64,000 bases of DNA from Palsa-504 sp963787645 (GCA_963787645.1 CAWBDS010000009.1:248001-312000), one strand, 5' to 3'. Shown: positions 1-8,718, numbered from the stretch's first letter. Notes: a model not told the origin generated them from the letters alone. A program made the numbers and translations.

Positions 1-1
1 C

Positions 2-121
2 GGGATCGAGGATATGCGCACCTATCAGGCCGACCGTGATCGCGGGGATGCCGTCGCGGAGGCCGCGGCCAGCCGGCGGGTCCAAGACGTGGCGCCACGC
101 TTGAAGGAGGTTCTGCGATGA
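2..121 (+). CDS. Partial protein, C-terminal end (possibly MerR-type regulator)
   Basis: An open frame enters from the left edge and ends with TGA at 119-121, giving 39 residues. The TGA overlaps the ATG of the next (broken) gene, the usual sign of a translationally coupled operon. The segment IEDMRTYQADRDRGD followed by a charged helix resembles the dimerisation helix of small MerR-family regulators. Too little is visible to be sure, and the C-terminus of another helical protein is equally possible. Confidence 0.35.
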   Translation, partial: GIEDMRTYQADRDRGDAVAEAAASRRVQDVAPRLKEVLR

Positions 122-368
122 GCTCGGTGCTGGTTACCGGCGGGTCTTGAGGTGGCGCAGATCCTGCGCGAGCGGCTCGGGCCGCTGGCCGCGCGCGTGC
201 CTACCGAAGAGGCGCCCGGCGAGGACCCGCCCCGGCTGATCATCCACAACGACCGGGCCCGCCGGGAACTCGGCTGGCGGCCGCGGCCAGGCCCAGACCA
301 CGATCGTGGAATCGGCCGAGAGCCTGCGTGACCTCGGCCTGCTGGAAAGCGCGCCGGACCGGGACTAG
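118..368 (+). pseudogene. NAD-dependent epimerase/reductase remnant, internally deleted and frameshifted
   Basis: The gene starts well (ATG at 118, MSSVLVTGGS, the beginning of a Rossmann fold) but stops at TGA 148-150. The sequence then resumes in a second frame (from about 149) with a peptide typical of the C-terminal end of extended SDR epimerases (VAQILRERLGPL, then RRELGWRPRP). It shifts again into a third frame for the last helix (AQTTIVESAESLRDLGLLES), ending at TAG 366-368. Start and tail are joined with the catalytic middle missing, so this is a decayed gene with a large internal deletion and at least two frame changes. Confidence 0.65.
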
Positions 369-653
369 AAGGTGAACCCGATGGCGCGCAGCTGTTCACG
401 GCCGCTGTCGGTCATGTCGGCGGGCCGCCAGGCGGGCAGCCATTGCCAGTCGACGCGTTCGGCGGCCAGGTTCTCGCTGCCGGCGCGCTGCGCGGTGATC
501 TCGGCCTGGATCTGCTCGCGGCTGAGCTGGTGCGAGTCGCCCTCGGCCAGAACGTCGGCCAGCTGGCGGTCCTGCCGCCACGCGATCTTGGCGGCCCGGC
601 TGATGACCTGGTGGGCCTCGGCCGCTATAGCCCTGGGCCGGGGGGCCGGCCTC
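366..653 (-). pseudogene. Unidentified 3' coding fragment downstream of proS
   Basis: On the minus strand an open frame ends at TAG 366-368 and reads with good actinobacterial codon use (SREQIQAEITAQRAGSENLA, then VDWQWLPAWRPADMTDSGRE and QLRAIGFTF). The last 25 residues resemble the C-terminal tail of MIP18/PaaD-type metal-sulfur assembly proteins, but the residues before do not look like that domain. No convincing start is visible before the frame runs into proS, so it is probably a 5'-truncated gene. Its last bases coincide with the end of the epimerase remnant on the other strand. Confidence 0.35.
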
Positions 654-2382
654 AGCGGTTGGCGACCAGCGACTTGGCGATGGCCTCGCGGACCTGCGCG
701 GTCAGGTCGGCCAGCGGGATCTGCACGGTGGTGCCGGACTCGCGCTCGGTGAGCTCGGCGGTGCCGGCGGCCAGGCCGCGCTTGCCGATGGTGACCCGGA
801 ACGGGATGCCGACCAGTTCGGCGTCGCTGAACTTGACCCCGGCCCGGACCGGGCGGTCGTCCACGATGACGTCCACGCCAGCGTCGGCCAGGGCCACGTA
901 GACCTCCTCCCCCGCCTCGGCCACGGCCGGATCGTCCTGCTGGGCGATCACCACCACGACCTCGAACGGGGCCACCGAGACCGGCCAGATGATGCCCTTG
1001 GCGTCATAGTGAACCTCGACCACGGTGGCCAGGGCGCGTTCGACGCCGATGCCGTAGCAGCCCATGACCGGCCGGATCGGCTTGCCCTCCGGTCCGGACA
1101 CCCGGATCTGCATGGCCTCGGTGTACTTGGCGCCGAGCTTGAAGATGTGGCCGACCTCGATGCCGCGCTCCACCTCCAGGCCGTGCCCGCAGTTGACGCA
1201 CTCGTCCCCGGCCGCGACCTCGCGCAGGTCGGCCCACTGGCCCACGGCGATGTCGCGCTCGACGTCCACGCCGCGCAGGTGGGTGTCGTCGACGTTGGCG
1301 CCGGTGTACATGCCCCGCCGGCCGCGTAGCGCTTCGTCGGCGATGATCGGATGACCGCTCACGCCGACCGCGCCCAGGCTGCCGGGCAGCGCGCCGAGCG
1401 CCGCGCGGATCTCGTCGGGCTGGGCCGGACGGATCTCGTTCGCGCCGGTGGCGTCGATGAGCTTCTGCTCGTTCAGCGCGTGATCGCCGCGCAGCAGGAC
1501 CAGGGTAAGCACGCCGTCGAGGAAGTAGACCAGGGTCTTGACCTGGCGTTCGGCCGGGGCCTGGTAGCGGGTGGCCAGATCCTCGATGGTCCGCACGCCG
1601 GGGGTGTCGAACGATTCCGGGGCGGCAAGCAGGGTGGTCCGTTCGGCTGAATCATCTACGGCGGCCAGCCGCGACGTCGCCTTCTCGATGTTCGCCGCGT
1701 AGCCACACTCCGGGCACAAGACGATCAGGTCCTCACCGGACGGTGAGGGGCAGATGAACTCGGTGGAGTCCGAGCCGCCCATCGTGCCACTGGAGGCTTC
1801 GACCGGAACGGCCGGGATGGCCAGCCGCTCGAAGATCCGCACGTACGCGTCGCGGTGCAGGCGGAAGGACGTGTCGAGCCCGTCGGCGTCCAGGTCGAAG
1901 CTGTAGGAGTCCTTCATGGTGAACTCGCGGGTGCGCATCAGCCCGGCCTTGGGCCGCGGCTCGTCGCGCAGCTTGGTCTGGATCTGGTACCACATCTGCG
2001 GCAGCTGACGGTAGGACTCGAGCTCGGTGGCCAGGTTGGTGACGATCTCCTCGTGCGTCATGCCGAGGGCCAGGTCGGCGCCGCGCCGGTCCTTGAGCCG
2101 GAACATCTCGTCGCCCATCAGCTGCCAGCGCCCGGACAGCTGCCACAGCTCGGCCGGGTGCATGACCGGCATCACGATCTCCTGGGCGCCGATCCGGTCC
2201 ATCTCCTCGCGGATGATCCCCATGACCTTGAGCCGGACCCGCTGGCCAAGCGGCAGCAGCGAGTAGTGCCCAGCCATCAGCGGGCGGATGAACCCGGCCC
2301 GCAGCAGCAGGCGGTGGCTGGGTGCGCCCGCGTCGGCGGGGTCGTCGCGCAGCGTCGGGATGTGCATCGTGGACCAGCGCAT
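652..2382 (-). CDS. proS: Prolyl-tRNA synthetase (bacterial type)
   Basis: Class II aminoacyl-tRNA synthetase that charges tRNA-Pro in the cytoplasm. The N-terminal catalytic core is clear: the SHRLLLRAGFIRPLMAGHYS start, the motif 2 region with FTMKDSYSFD, and TMGGSDSTEF. An insertion (editing) domain containing CPECGYAANIEKA follows, then the motif 3 region GCYGIGVERALA and an anticodon-binding domain. About 576 residues is normal. I chose ATG 2382 because family members begin MRWSTMHIPTLR. A TTG at 2418 is also in frame and lies 6 nt after a TAGACT box (2425-2430), so transcription probably starts there and leaves either a 36-nt leader or a 12-residue extension. Confidence 0.95.
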   Translation of the reverse strand: MRWSTMHIPTLRDDPADAGAPSHRLLLRAGFIRPLMAGHYSLLPLGQRVRLKVMGIIREEMDRIGAQEIVMPVMHPAELWQLSGRWQLMGDEMFRLKDRRGADLALGMTHEEIVTNLATELESYRQLPQMWYQIQTKLRDEPRPKAGLMRTREFTMKDSYSFDLDADGLDTSFRLHRDAYVRIFERLAIPAVPVEASSGTMGGSDSTEFICPSPSGEDLIVLCPECGYAANIEKATSRLAAVDDSAERTTLLAAPESFDTPGVRTIEDLATRYQAPAERQVKTLVYFLDGVLTLVLLRGDHALNEQKLIDATGANEIRPAQPDEIRAALGALPGSLGAVGVSGHPIIADEALRGRRGMYTGANVDDTHLRGVDVERDIAVGQWADLREVAAGDECVNCGHGLEVERGIEVGHIFKLGAKYTEAMQIRVSGPEGKPIRPVMGCYGIGVERALATVVEVHYDAKGIIWPVSVAPFEVVVVIAQQDDPAVAEAGEEVYVALADAGVDVIVDDRPVRAGVKFSDAELVGIPFRVTIGKRGLAAGTAELTERESGTTVQIPLADLTAQVREAIAKSLVANR

Positions 2383-2447
2383 GCTGCGTACTCTCACTTT
2401 CACGCCAGGATCAGGCAAGCCCGTAGTCTATCGCCGGCCGGACCCGG

Positions 2448-3167
2448 TCAGGCTCCGCTGAGGCCCTGCGCGAGTTCGGTCAGGGTGCGGATGTGCCGGT
2501 GGCCGGCCGGGGCAGGGCATAGTCCGTGCGGGTCGAGATGGACCGGCTGCAGGCCGGCGGCCAGCGCGCCGGCCACGTCGTACCTGAGGCTGTCGCCGAC
2601 GTGCAGGACGGTGCCGTCGGCGGGCACGCCGAGCGCGTCCAGCGCGAGGCCGAAGATGGCCGGATCTGGCTTGGCCACACCGACCACCGCGGAGTCGATG
2701 ACCACGCCGACTTCTACCCCGGCCTGTGGTCCGGTCCCGTCGGGGGCGTAGCAGACGCCGAGGCGGCGCAGTTCAGCCTGCACGGAGCCGTCGGAGTTGG
2801 AGACCACGCCCATGGGCAGGTCGAGGGCGGCCAGGGCCTGCAGCCCGGCCATGGCGCCGGTGCCGACGTGGTTCCAGGCCTGGCCGATGGTCGCCGCGGC
2901 GATTTGCCCGGCCAGGTCACGGCACTGATCGCCGGCCACGCCGCACGCGGTCAGGTAACCGACCAGGTACTCGCGCCACCAGGTGCCCGCGACGGGCGCC
3001 TCGGTGGCCAGGTCCTGGACCACCATGGCCTGGTAGTGGGCCCGCTCGAACGCGGCCACGTCCAGGGACATGCCGAGCGCCTGCAGCGGCGACCGGAGCA
3101 GGTCGGGCTGCGGGAAGACCAGCACCCCGCCCGCGTCGAGCAAGATCGCGCTGACCCCCGAGTCCAC
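2448..3167 (-). CDS. HAD-family hydrolase
   Basis: Haloacid dehalogenase-like hydrolase of about 239 residues, probably a phosphatase on a small metabolite. Motif I is LLDAGGVLVFP; the nucleophile Asp is present, and the usual second Asp is replaced by Gly as in a number of actinobacterial members. Motif II is VVSNSDGS, motif III Lys is in GVAKPDPAIF and motif IV is LHVGDSLRYDVAGA. An alpha-helical cap lies between motifs I and II. I placed the start at GTG 3167 because a TATAGT box ends exactly 6 nt upstream; a longer frame reaches 3215. It lies 65 bp upstream of proS on the same strand but has its own promoter. Confidence 0.85.
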   Translation of the reverse strand: MDSGVSAILLDAGGVLVFPQPDLLRSPLQALGMSLDVAAFERAHYQAMVVQDLATEAPVAGTWWREYLVGYLTACGVAGDQCRDLAGQIAAATIGQAWNHVGTGAMAGLQALAALDLPMGVVSNSDGSVQAELRRLGVCYAPDGTGPQAGVEVGVVIDSAVVGVAKPDPAIFGLALDALGVPADGTVLHVGDSLRYDVAGALAAGLQPVHLDPHGLCPAPAGHRHIRTLTELAQGLSGA

Positions 3168-3173
3168 ACCCGC

Positions 3174-3179
3174 ACTATA
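3174..3179 (-). promoter_or_regulatory. -10 box of a leaderless promoter (HAD gene)
   Basis: TATAGT on the minus strand, followed by 6 nt and the GTG at 3167. This arrangement gives an mRNA beginning at or next to the start codon. It is why the shorter start was preferred. Confidence 0.55.
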
Positions 3180-3315
3180 GGTGCTAGCTAGCCCAGCCGA
3201 ATACATCCAGGTCATCTCCGACCTCCGCCGCCGGCAGCCCGGCCAGCGCGATCACCCGCAAGGCGCTGGCTGACCTGAGGCAGGGCAGGAGCACGTCAGG
3301 GGACCGGAGACCGGG

Positions 3316-3984
3316 TCACGCACGGCGGCCGGGGGTGACCAGGCCGCTTTCGTAGGCCAGGACGACGAGCTGAGCCCGGTCCCGCGCGTTCAGCTTGGTC
3401 ATGATGCGGCTCACGTGGGTCTTCGCGGTGAGCGGGCTGAGAAACAGCCGGATGGCGATCTCGTCGTTAGACAGGCCCTCGGCGACCAGCGCCATCACCT
3501 CCCGCTCCCGGTCGGTCAGGGCGTCCAGCACCTTGCCGTCGGCCGGCGGCCGCTCAGGCCGGCTGGCGATATCGGTGATCAGCCGCCGGGTCACGCTCGG
3601 CGACAGCAGCGCGTCACCCCTGGCCACCACGTGGACGGCCTGGATCAGTTCGGCCGGCTCGGTGTCCTTGACCAGGAAGCCGCTGGCCCCGGCGCGCAGC
3701 GCCTGGTAGACGTACTCGTCGGACTCGAAGGTGGTCAAGATGATGACCTTGACTCCGGCCAGATCCTCATCGGCCGAGATGCGCCGGGTGGCCTCCAGCC
3801 CGTCCACCCGGGGCATCCGGATGTCCATCAGCACCACGTCGGCGCGCTCGCGGCGGGCCAGGTCCACCGCCTGCTGGCCGTCGGTGGCCTCCCCGACGAC
3901 CTGTAGGTCCTCGGCGGTCTCGAGGAGGACCCGGAACCCGGCGCGGATCAGCGCCTGGTCATCGGCAAGCAGGACGCGGATCAC
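3316..3984 (-). CDS. NarL/LuxR-type response regulator
   Basis: DNA-binding response regulator of 222 residues. The receiver domain (1-120) has the acidic pair D8-D9, phospho-acceptor D54 in VVLMDIRMPRVDG and the conserved Lys in FLVKDTEP. A LuxR helix-turn-helix follows at about 150-210 (LTDREREVMALVAEGLSNDE). The ATG overlaps the TGA of the kinase gene by 4 nt, so the two are translationally coupled. The adjacent divergent MMPL exporter is the likely target. Confidence 0.95.
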   Translation of the reverse strand: MIRVLLADDQALIRAGFRVLLETAEDLQVVGEATDGQQAVDLARRERADVVLMDIRMPRVDGLEATRRISADEDLAGVKVIILTTFESDEYVYQALRAGASGFLVKDTEPAELIQAVHVVARGDALLSPSVTRRLITDIASRPERPPADGKVLDALTDREREVMALVAEGLSNDEIAIRLFLSPLTAKTHVSRIMTKLNARDRAQLVVLAYESGLVTPGRRA

Positions 3985-5189
3985 GGCGGGCTCATCTCCG
4001 CGCGGGCTTCCACCGGCAGGCGCGCGGTGACCTGGTAACCGCCGGCAGGGAGGGGACCGGTCCGCAGCGTCCCGCCGGCCGCGGCGGCGCGTTCGCGCAT
4101 CCCGGCCAGGCCGTGCCCGGCGGTCCTGCCCGCGGCGATGCCGGGCTGGGGACCGTGCCCGGTGTCGGTCACGTCGATTTCCAGCTCATCGGGACGGAAG
4201 CCGACCGCGACCTGCGCGGCCGCCGGGCCCGCGTGGCGGATCACGTTGGTCAGCGACTCCTGGACGATGCGGTACGCGGCCAGGTCGACCGTGGCCGGGA
4301 GCGGGAACGGCTCGCCGGTCACGGTCAGCGTGACCGGCAGGCCGGACCGGCGCGCCCCGTCGATGAGGGTGTCGAGCTGGGCCAGCCCGGGGGCGGGCCG
4401 GACCGGGTCGGCGTCGTCGGCCTGGCGCAGCACGTTGAGGATCGCGCGCAGCTCCCGCAGGCCCTCCTTACTGGCCGTCTTGATCGCCTGGAGCGCCTCG
4501 GCGGCCGCCTCCGGCTTGGCGGGCAGCACGTGGGCGGCCACCCCGGCCTGCACGTTGATGGTGGCCATGGTGTGGGCCACCACATCGTGCAGTTCGCGGG
4601 CGATGCGCAGCCGTTCCTCGTCGACCTGTCGCCGGGCGTCCTGCGCGGCCCGCTCGCGGATCGAGCCCATGTAGGCGTGCCGGTTCGCCACCGCGATCCC
4701 GGCGAACAGGGCCGCTGCGACCATGAAGGGGATGAGGTCGAAACCGCCGCCGCTGATATGGCCGAACGGGTTGTTGGCGGCGGTGACCGCCATCAGCACG
4801 GCCAGCGTGAGGGCGGCGGCCGCTACCGCCCGGCGCGCGCTGACCCGGGTGGCCAGCGCGTACAGGGCCAGCACCGGCGCAATCAGGGCGGCGCCGTTGA
4901 CGTAGCCGAGCAGCGAATAGACCGCCACCCCGGCGACCGAGACGGCCAGCACGGTGACCGGGTGGCGGCGCCGCCAGGCCAGCGCCAGGCAGGCTACCGC
5001 GACCAGGGCCAGCGCGGCCGTGGAGTGGGGCACCGGCCGGCCGTGGAACTGGCTCACGTCGAACGACTGGTTGGGGTGACCCTCGCTGTAGGTGCCGAGG
5101 ACCAGGATCGCGGTCACCAGGACGGCCAGCACGGCGTCCCGGACCGGTGAGCCGAGCCAGCGCCGCCACAGCGCCCCGAGATCGGTCAT
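3981..5189 (-). CDS. Sensor histidine kinase (HisKA_3 type)
   Basis: Membrane histidine kinase of about 402 residues. Hydrophobic segments fill the first 170 residues, followed by a dimerisation/phosphoacceptor helix (RIARELHDVVAHTMATINVQ, His in the ELHD motif) and a HATPase_c domain (ESLTNVIRHAG N-box, DTGHGP G-box). I chose the ATG at 5189, since the first transmembrane helix follows at once and a TACGCT box lies exactly 6 nt upstream. A longer frame to 5387 would add a low-complexity tail. The stimulus is unknown. Confidence 0.92.
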   Translation of the reverse strand: MTDLGALWRRWLGSPVRDAVLAVLVTAILVLGTYSEGHPNQSFDVSQFHGRPVPHSTAALALVAVACLALAWRRRHPVTVLAVSVAGVAVYSLLGYVNGAALIAPVLALYALATRVSARRAVAAAALTLAVLMAVTAANNPFGHISGGGFDLIPFMVAAALFAGIAVANRHAYMGSIRERAAQDARRQVDEERLRIARELHDVVAHTMATINVQAGVAAHVLPAKPEAAAEALQAIKTASKEGLRELRAILNVLRQADDADPVRPAPGLAQLDTLIDGARRSGLPVTLTVTGEPFPLPATVDLAAYRIVQESLTNVIRHAGPAAAQVAVGFRPDELEIDVTDTGHGPQPGIAAGRTAGHGLAGMRERAAAAGGTLRTGPLPAGGYQVTARLPVEARAEMSPP

Positions 5190-5195
5190 GGCAGA

Positions 5196-5201
5196 AGCGT
5201 A
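5196..5201 (-). promoter_or_regulatory. -10 box of a leaderless promoter (histidine kinase)
   Basis: TACGCT on the minus strand with 6 nt to the ATG at 5189. It drives the kinase-regulator pair. Confidence 0.5.
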
Positions 5202-5247
5202 GGCACGCGGCGCGACTTCGTCGCCCTCCCCCGGTTGACGATCGGCA

Positions 5248-5263
5248 TACTCCCCCGGGAGTA
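5248..5263. promoter_or_regulatory. Palindromic operator candidate between kinase and MMPL exporter
   Basis: TACTCCC-CC-GGGAGTA: 7-bp perfect arms around a 2-nt centre, lying 8 nt after a TTGACG (5235-5240, possible -35). It sits in the 209-bp divergent region between the two-component system and the exporter, so it is a good candidate site for the LuxR-type regulator. No binding evidence exists in the sequence itself. Confidence 0.5.
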
Positions 5264-5398
5264 CGCCGGGGGCTGCTGCTCCCGCGGCCGTACCGGCAAC
5301 TGTCTCCCGCGGCCGGACGACGGCCGGGGGTGACAGGCGAGAAGCTTTCGAGCGTCGGCGGAACGGCCGCCGGCCCTTTGAGGACATTGGGGATCGAG

Positions 5399-7561
5399 AT
5401 GACCGCGCTCACCCGCTTCGTGCTCCGCCACAAGGCACTCGTAGCCCTGTTCTGGGTCGCCGTGGCCGCCGCCGGCGTGCTGACGATCAGCGGCACCACC
5501 CACCGGATGACCAACGACTTCGCCATGCCCGGGCAGGCGTTCAAGGTCGACAACCAGATCGCCAGCCAGTACGGCAACGGCGGCGACCAGACCCCGTACG
5601 TGCCGGTGATCACCGTGCCGGCCGGGGAACGGGTCACCGACCCGGCGGTGGCCGCGGCCACCGGGCGGGCCTTCGCCGCGCTGGCCCGGGCCATTCCGGA
5701 CGTGCGGATCGCGGACTACGCGACCACGCACGACCCGGCGTTCATTACCCGTGACGGCCGGTCCACGTTCGCGCTGGTCTATACCGCCCCGGCCACCGGC
5801 TTCGGCGGACCTTCGCTGGGTCAGGTGCTCGGGCATGCCGTAGCGGCAGCCGCGCCGGCCGGATGGCACGTCGGGGTCACCGGCGCGCAGCTGCTGGAGA
5901 ACGGCGCGAAGCCGGCCAAGGGCACCGGGATCATGGACGAGGCCATGATCGGCGCGGTCGGCTCGCTGGTCATCTTGACCCTGGTGTTCGCCAGCTTCCT
6001 GGCGCTGCTGCCGCTGGTCATCGGCGGGATCTCCGTCCTGGCCACGTTCCTGCTGGTGGGCGGGCTGACCGAGGTCACCGGAGTGAGCCAGATCGTGGAG
6101 TTCCTGATCGCGCTGATCGGCCTGGGCGTGGCCATCGACTACTCGCTGCTGGTGGTCAGCCGGTGGCGCGAGGAGCGGGCCGCGGGCCGGGACAACCAGG
6201 CCGCCGTGCTCGAGGCGATGAACCACGCGGGCCGGGCCGTGGTGTTCTCCGGGCTCACCGTGGCCATCGGGCTGCTGTCCATGATCGTCCTGCCGGTGCC
6301 CATGCTGCGCAGCGTCGGCTACGGCGGCGTGCTGGTGCCGCTGGTCTCGGTGGTGGTGGCGATCACCCTGCTGCCGGTGATCCTGGCCACGGTCGGCCCG
6401 CGGCTGGACTGGCCGCGGCTGCGGACCGAGCGGCGGGCCAGCCGGGTGTTCTCGGCCTGGGCCCGCGGGGTCTACCGGCACCGCTGGCTGGCCGCGCTGG
6501 CCGGGCTGGGCATCTTGACCGCGCTGATGCTGCCCGCGCTGTCCCTGCACCTGGGCGAGCCGGGCAGCTCGGCCCAGGCCACCAGCGGGGCCGCGCACGA
6601 CGCGCTGGTCACGCTGACCGACGGCGGCATCCCGTCCGGGGTCATCACCCCGGCCGAGGTCCTGGTCTCCGCGAGTCACGGCGGCCCGGCCTCGGTGGCC
6701 GCCGCGGCCGCCCGGATCCCCGGCGTGTACGCGGCCGTGGCCCCGGCCACGGCGGACTATCAGCGGGCCGGCACCGCGATCGTCACCGTCATCCCGTCCG
6801 CCGAGAGCGGCGTGCCGGCGGGCCAGGCCACGGTGGCCGGGCTGGAGCACACCCTGCTGGGCCAGCCGCACGTGATCGGGGTGGGCGGCGACGGCGCGTC
6901 GCTGATCGACTTCGACCACGCGGTGTACGGTGACTTCCCGCTCATGCTGGCGGTGATCGGGGCGGCCACGTTCCTGCTCCTGGTCCGGGCCTTCCGGTCG
7001 GTGCTGCTGGCGGCCAAGGCCGTGGTGTTCAACCTGATCTCGCTGGCCGCCGCGTACGGCGTGCTGACCTGGGTGTGGCAGGACGGCCACGGCTCGCACG
7101 CGGTGTGGGGCATCCCGGCCACCGGAGCGATCACCATGTGGGTGCCGCTGATGGTCTTCGCCTTCCTGTTCGGCCTGTCGATGGACTATGAGGTGTTCAT
7201 CCTCACCCGCGTCCGGGAAGCCTACGACCGGACCGGTGACGCCCGCCAGGCGGTCGTCGAGGGCCTGGGGCGCACCGGCCGGCTGGTCACCAGCGCCGCG
7301 GCGATCTTGATGCTCGGCTTCCTGTCCATGTCCACCGGGCCGGAGACCGACCTGAAGGTGCTGGCCACCGGACTCGGCGCCGGCATCTTGATCGACGCGG
7401 TGGTCGTCCGCTGCCTGCTGGTGCCGGCCCTGGTCGCGCTGTTCGGCAAGGCCAACTGGTGGCTGCCGGCCCCGCTGGCCCGGGTGCTGCGGATCCCGGT
7501 CCGGCCGGCACCCGCCCCGGCCGCGGTGGCGCGGGAGGAACTGGTGCTGCGCGGCAGTTAA
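5399..7561 (+). CDS. MMPL/RND-family membrane transporter
   Basis: Inner-membrane exporter of 720 residues, the size of short actinobacterial MMPL proteins that move lipids or hydrophobic compounds by proton motive force. It shows the duplicated architecture: one TM helix, an extracytoplasmic loop, then a TM block (IVEFLIALIGLGVAIDYSLL with the conserved GxxxDYS), and repeats this in the second half (PLMVFAFLFGLSMDYEVFIL). The start is the ATG at 5399, where the first TM begins after TRFVLRHKALVALFW; the frame upstream lies in the regulatory region. Divergent from the kinase-regulator pair that probably controls it. Confidence 0.93.
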   Translation: MTALTRFVLRHKALVALFWVAVAAAGVLTISGTTHRMTNDFAMPGQAFKVDNQIASQYGNGGDQTPYVPVITVPAGERVTDPAVAAATGRAFAALARAIPDVRIADYATTHDPAFITRDGRSTFALVYTAPATGFGGPSLGQVLGHAVAAAAPAGWHVGVTGAQLLENGAKPAKGTGIMDEAMIGAVGSLVILTLVFASFLALLPLVIGGISVLATFLLVGGLTEVTGVSQIVEFLIALIGLGVAIDYSLLVVSRWREERAAGRDNQAAVLEAMNHAGRAVVFSGLTVAIGLLSMIVLPVPMLRSVGYGGVLVPLVSVVVAITLLPVILATVGPRLDWPRLRTERRASRVFSAWARGVYRHRWLAALAGLGILTALMLPALSLHLGEPGSSAQATSGAAHDALVTLTDGGIPSGVITPAEVLVSASHGGPASVAAAAARIPGVYAAVAPATADYQRAGTAIVTVIPSAESGVPAGQATVAGLEHTLLGQPHVIGVGGDGASLIDFDHAVYGDFPLMLAVIGAATFLLLVRAFRSVLLAAKAVVFNLISLAAAYGVLTWVWQDGHGSHAVWGIPATGAITMWVPLMVFAFLFGLSMDYEVFILTRVREAYDRTGDARQAVVEGLGRTGRLVTSAAAILMLGFLSMSTGPETDLKVLATGLGAGILIDAVVVRCLLVPALVALFGKANWWLPAPLARVLRIPVRPAPAPAAVAREELVLRGS

Positions 7562-7574
7562 GCACGCTGGCATA

Positions 7575-7607
7575 ATGCCACCCGGGTGCTCGTAGCCCGG
7601 GTGGCAT
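7575..7607 (+). terminator. Strong hairpin after the MMPL gene
   Basis: ATGCCACCCGGG / CCCGGGTGGCAT, a perfect 12-bp stem with a 9-nt loop starting 13 nt after the stop. There is no U tract. Its 3' arm ends 18 nt before the next ATG, next to the ribosome-binding site GGGAGG, so it may also shape translation of the hydrolase. Confidence 0.6.
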
Positions 7608-7625
7608 CATGCATGGGAGGCGCGG

Positions 7626-8573
7626 ATGAACGGGTATCTGGACTACTCCGGCCGGGACGACGCGCTGAGCGGCGGGGCGCGCAAGGTCGGCGTGGACACG
7701 CCCAAAGGGCGCTTCCAGGTCTGGGTCAAGCGGGTCGGCAATGCTCCCGGTCTCGGGTTGCTGCTGCTGCACGGCGGGCCGGGAGCGACCCACGAGTACT
7801 TCGAGGCCTGCGACAGCTTCCTGCCCGCGGCGGGGATCGAGTACTACTACTACGACCAGCTCGGCTCGTTCTACAGCGACCAGCCGGACGAGCCGTCGCT
7901 GTGGGAGACCAGCCGGTTTGTCGACGAGGTGGAGCAGGTCCGTCAGGCACTCGAGCTGGACCGGGATAACTTCGTGCTGCTCGGCCACTCCTGGGGCGGG
8001 ATCTTGGCCATCGAGTATGCGCTGGCCCACCAGGAGCACCTGCGCGGGCTGGTCATCTCCAACATGATGTCCAGCGTCCCGGCCTACAACGCCTACGCCG
8101 AGCAGGTGCTGATGCCGCCGATGGACCAGGCGGCGCTGGCCTCGATCAAGGCGTTCGAGGCGGCCGGGGATACCGAGAACCCCAAGTACATGGAGCTGCT
8201 GCTGGAACAGCACTATGTGCACCACGTGATGCGCCTGCCCCCTGCGGACTGGCCCGATCCGGCGGAGCGTGCGTTCGCGCATATCAACCGGGCGATCTAC
8301 GTGTCCATGCAGGGTCCGAGTGAGCTGGGCATCAGCGCCGACGCCAGCCTGGCGCACTGGGAGCGGACCGCGGAGCTGGCCTCGATCCAGGTGCCGACCC
8401 TGGTCATCGGAGCGCAGCACGACACCATGGACCCGGCGCACATGCGGATGATGGCCGACCGGCTGCCGGCTGGCCGCTATCTGCACTGCCCGGATGGCAG
8501 CCATATGGCCATGTACGACGACCAGCAGGTCTACTTCGCCGGCCTCATCTCCTTTTTGCGCGGCCTCGCGTAA
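7626..8573 (+). CDS. Proline iminopeptidase-like alpha/beta hydrolase (S33)
   Basis: Alpha/beta hydrolase of 315 residues in the proline-iminopeptidase family. The oxyanion-hole motif HGGPG is at 49-53, nucleophile Ser122 in GHSWGG, the acid in VIGAQHDTMDP and the His in PDGSHMAMYDD. A helical cap lies between strands 6 and 7. There is no signal peptide, so it is cytoplasmic. Good SD GGGAGG. Substrate could be N-terminal proline peptides or small amides; the family does not discriminate. Confidence 0.9.
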   Translation: MNGYLDYSGRDDALSGGARKVGVDTPKGRFQVWVKRVGNAPGLGLLLLHGGPGATHEYFEACDSFLPAAGIEYYYYDQLGSFYSDQPDEPSLWETSRFVDEVEQVRQALELDRDNFVLLGHSWGGILAIEYALAHQEHLRGLVISNMMSSVPAYNAYAEQVLMPPMDQAALASIKAFEAAGDTENPKYMELLLEQHYVHHVMRLPPADWPDPAERAFAHINRAIYVSMQGPSELGISADASLAHWERTAELASIQVPTLVIGAQHDTMDPAHMRMMADRLPAGRYLHCPDGSHMAMYDDQQVYFAGLISFLRGLA

Positions 8574-8582
8574 CCAGACGGC

Positions 8583-8602
8583 GTCGGCTGGCGCTAGCCG
8601 AC
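8583..8602 (+). terminator. Hairpin after the S33 hydrolase
   Basis: GTCGGCT, 6-nt loop, AGCCGAC: a perfect 7-bp GC-rich stem 9 nt after the stop codon, without a U run. Probably a transcript end. Confidence 0.45.
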
Positions 8603-8702
8603 CTGGTGGGCGCTCGCCTGTTGCTCAGGTCTCGCGGAGCGGTTTCCCGGGCGGTCGGAAAGTGCGCTCTTCCGCGTGTCGTATTTGCTTGAGGTAGATT
8701 CT

Positions 8703-8718
8703 TCGCTATCATATTCGA
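8703..8718 (+). promoter_or_regulatory. Degenerate SOS-box-like sequence upstream of the DUF222 gene
   Basis: TCGCTATCATATTCGA has the 16-nt size of the actinobacterial LexA box TCGAAC-N4-GTTCGA and matches 8 of 12 defined positions (right half 5 of 6). It sits in an unusually AT-rich stretch 33 nt before the ATG. Some 13E12/DUF222 genes are known LexA targets. A weak, testable candidate. Confidence 0.3.

Noticed and set aside
5186..7573. 795-codon minus-strand frame opposite the MMPL gene
   Set aside because: Shadow frame; the MMPL protein is unambiguous.
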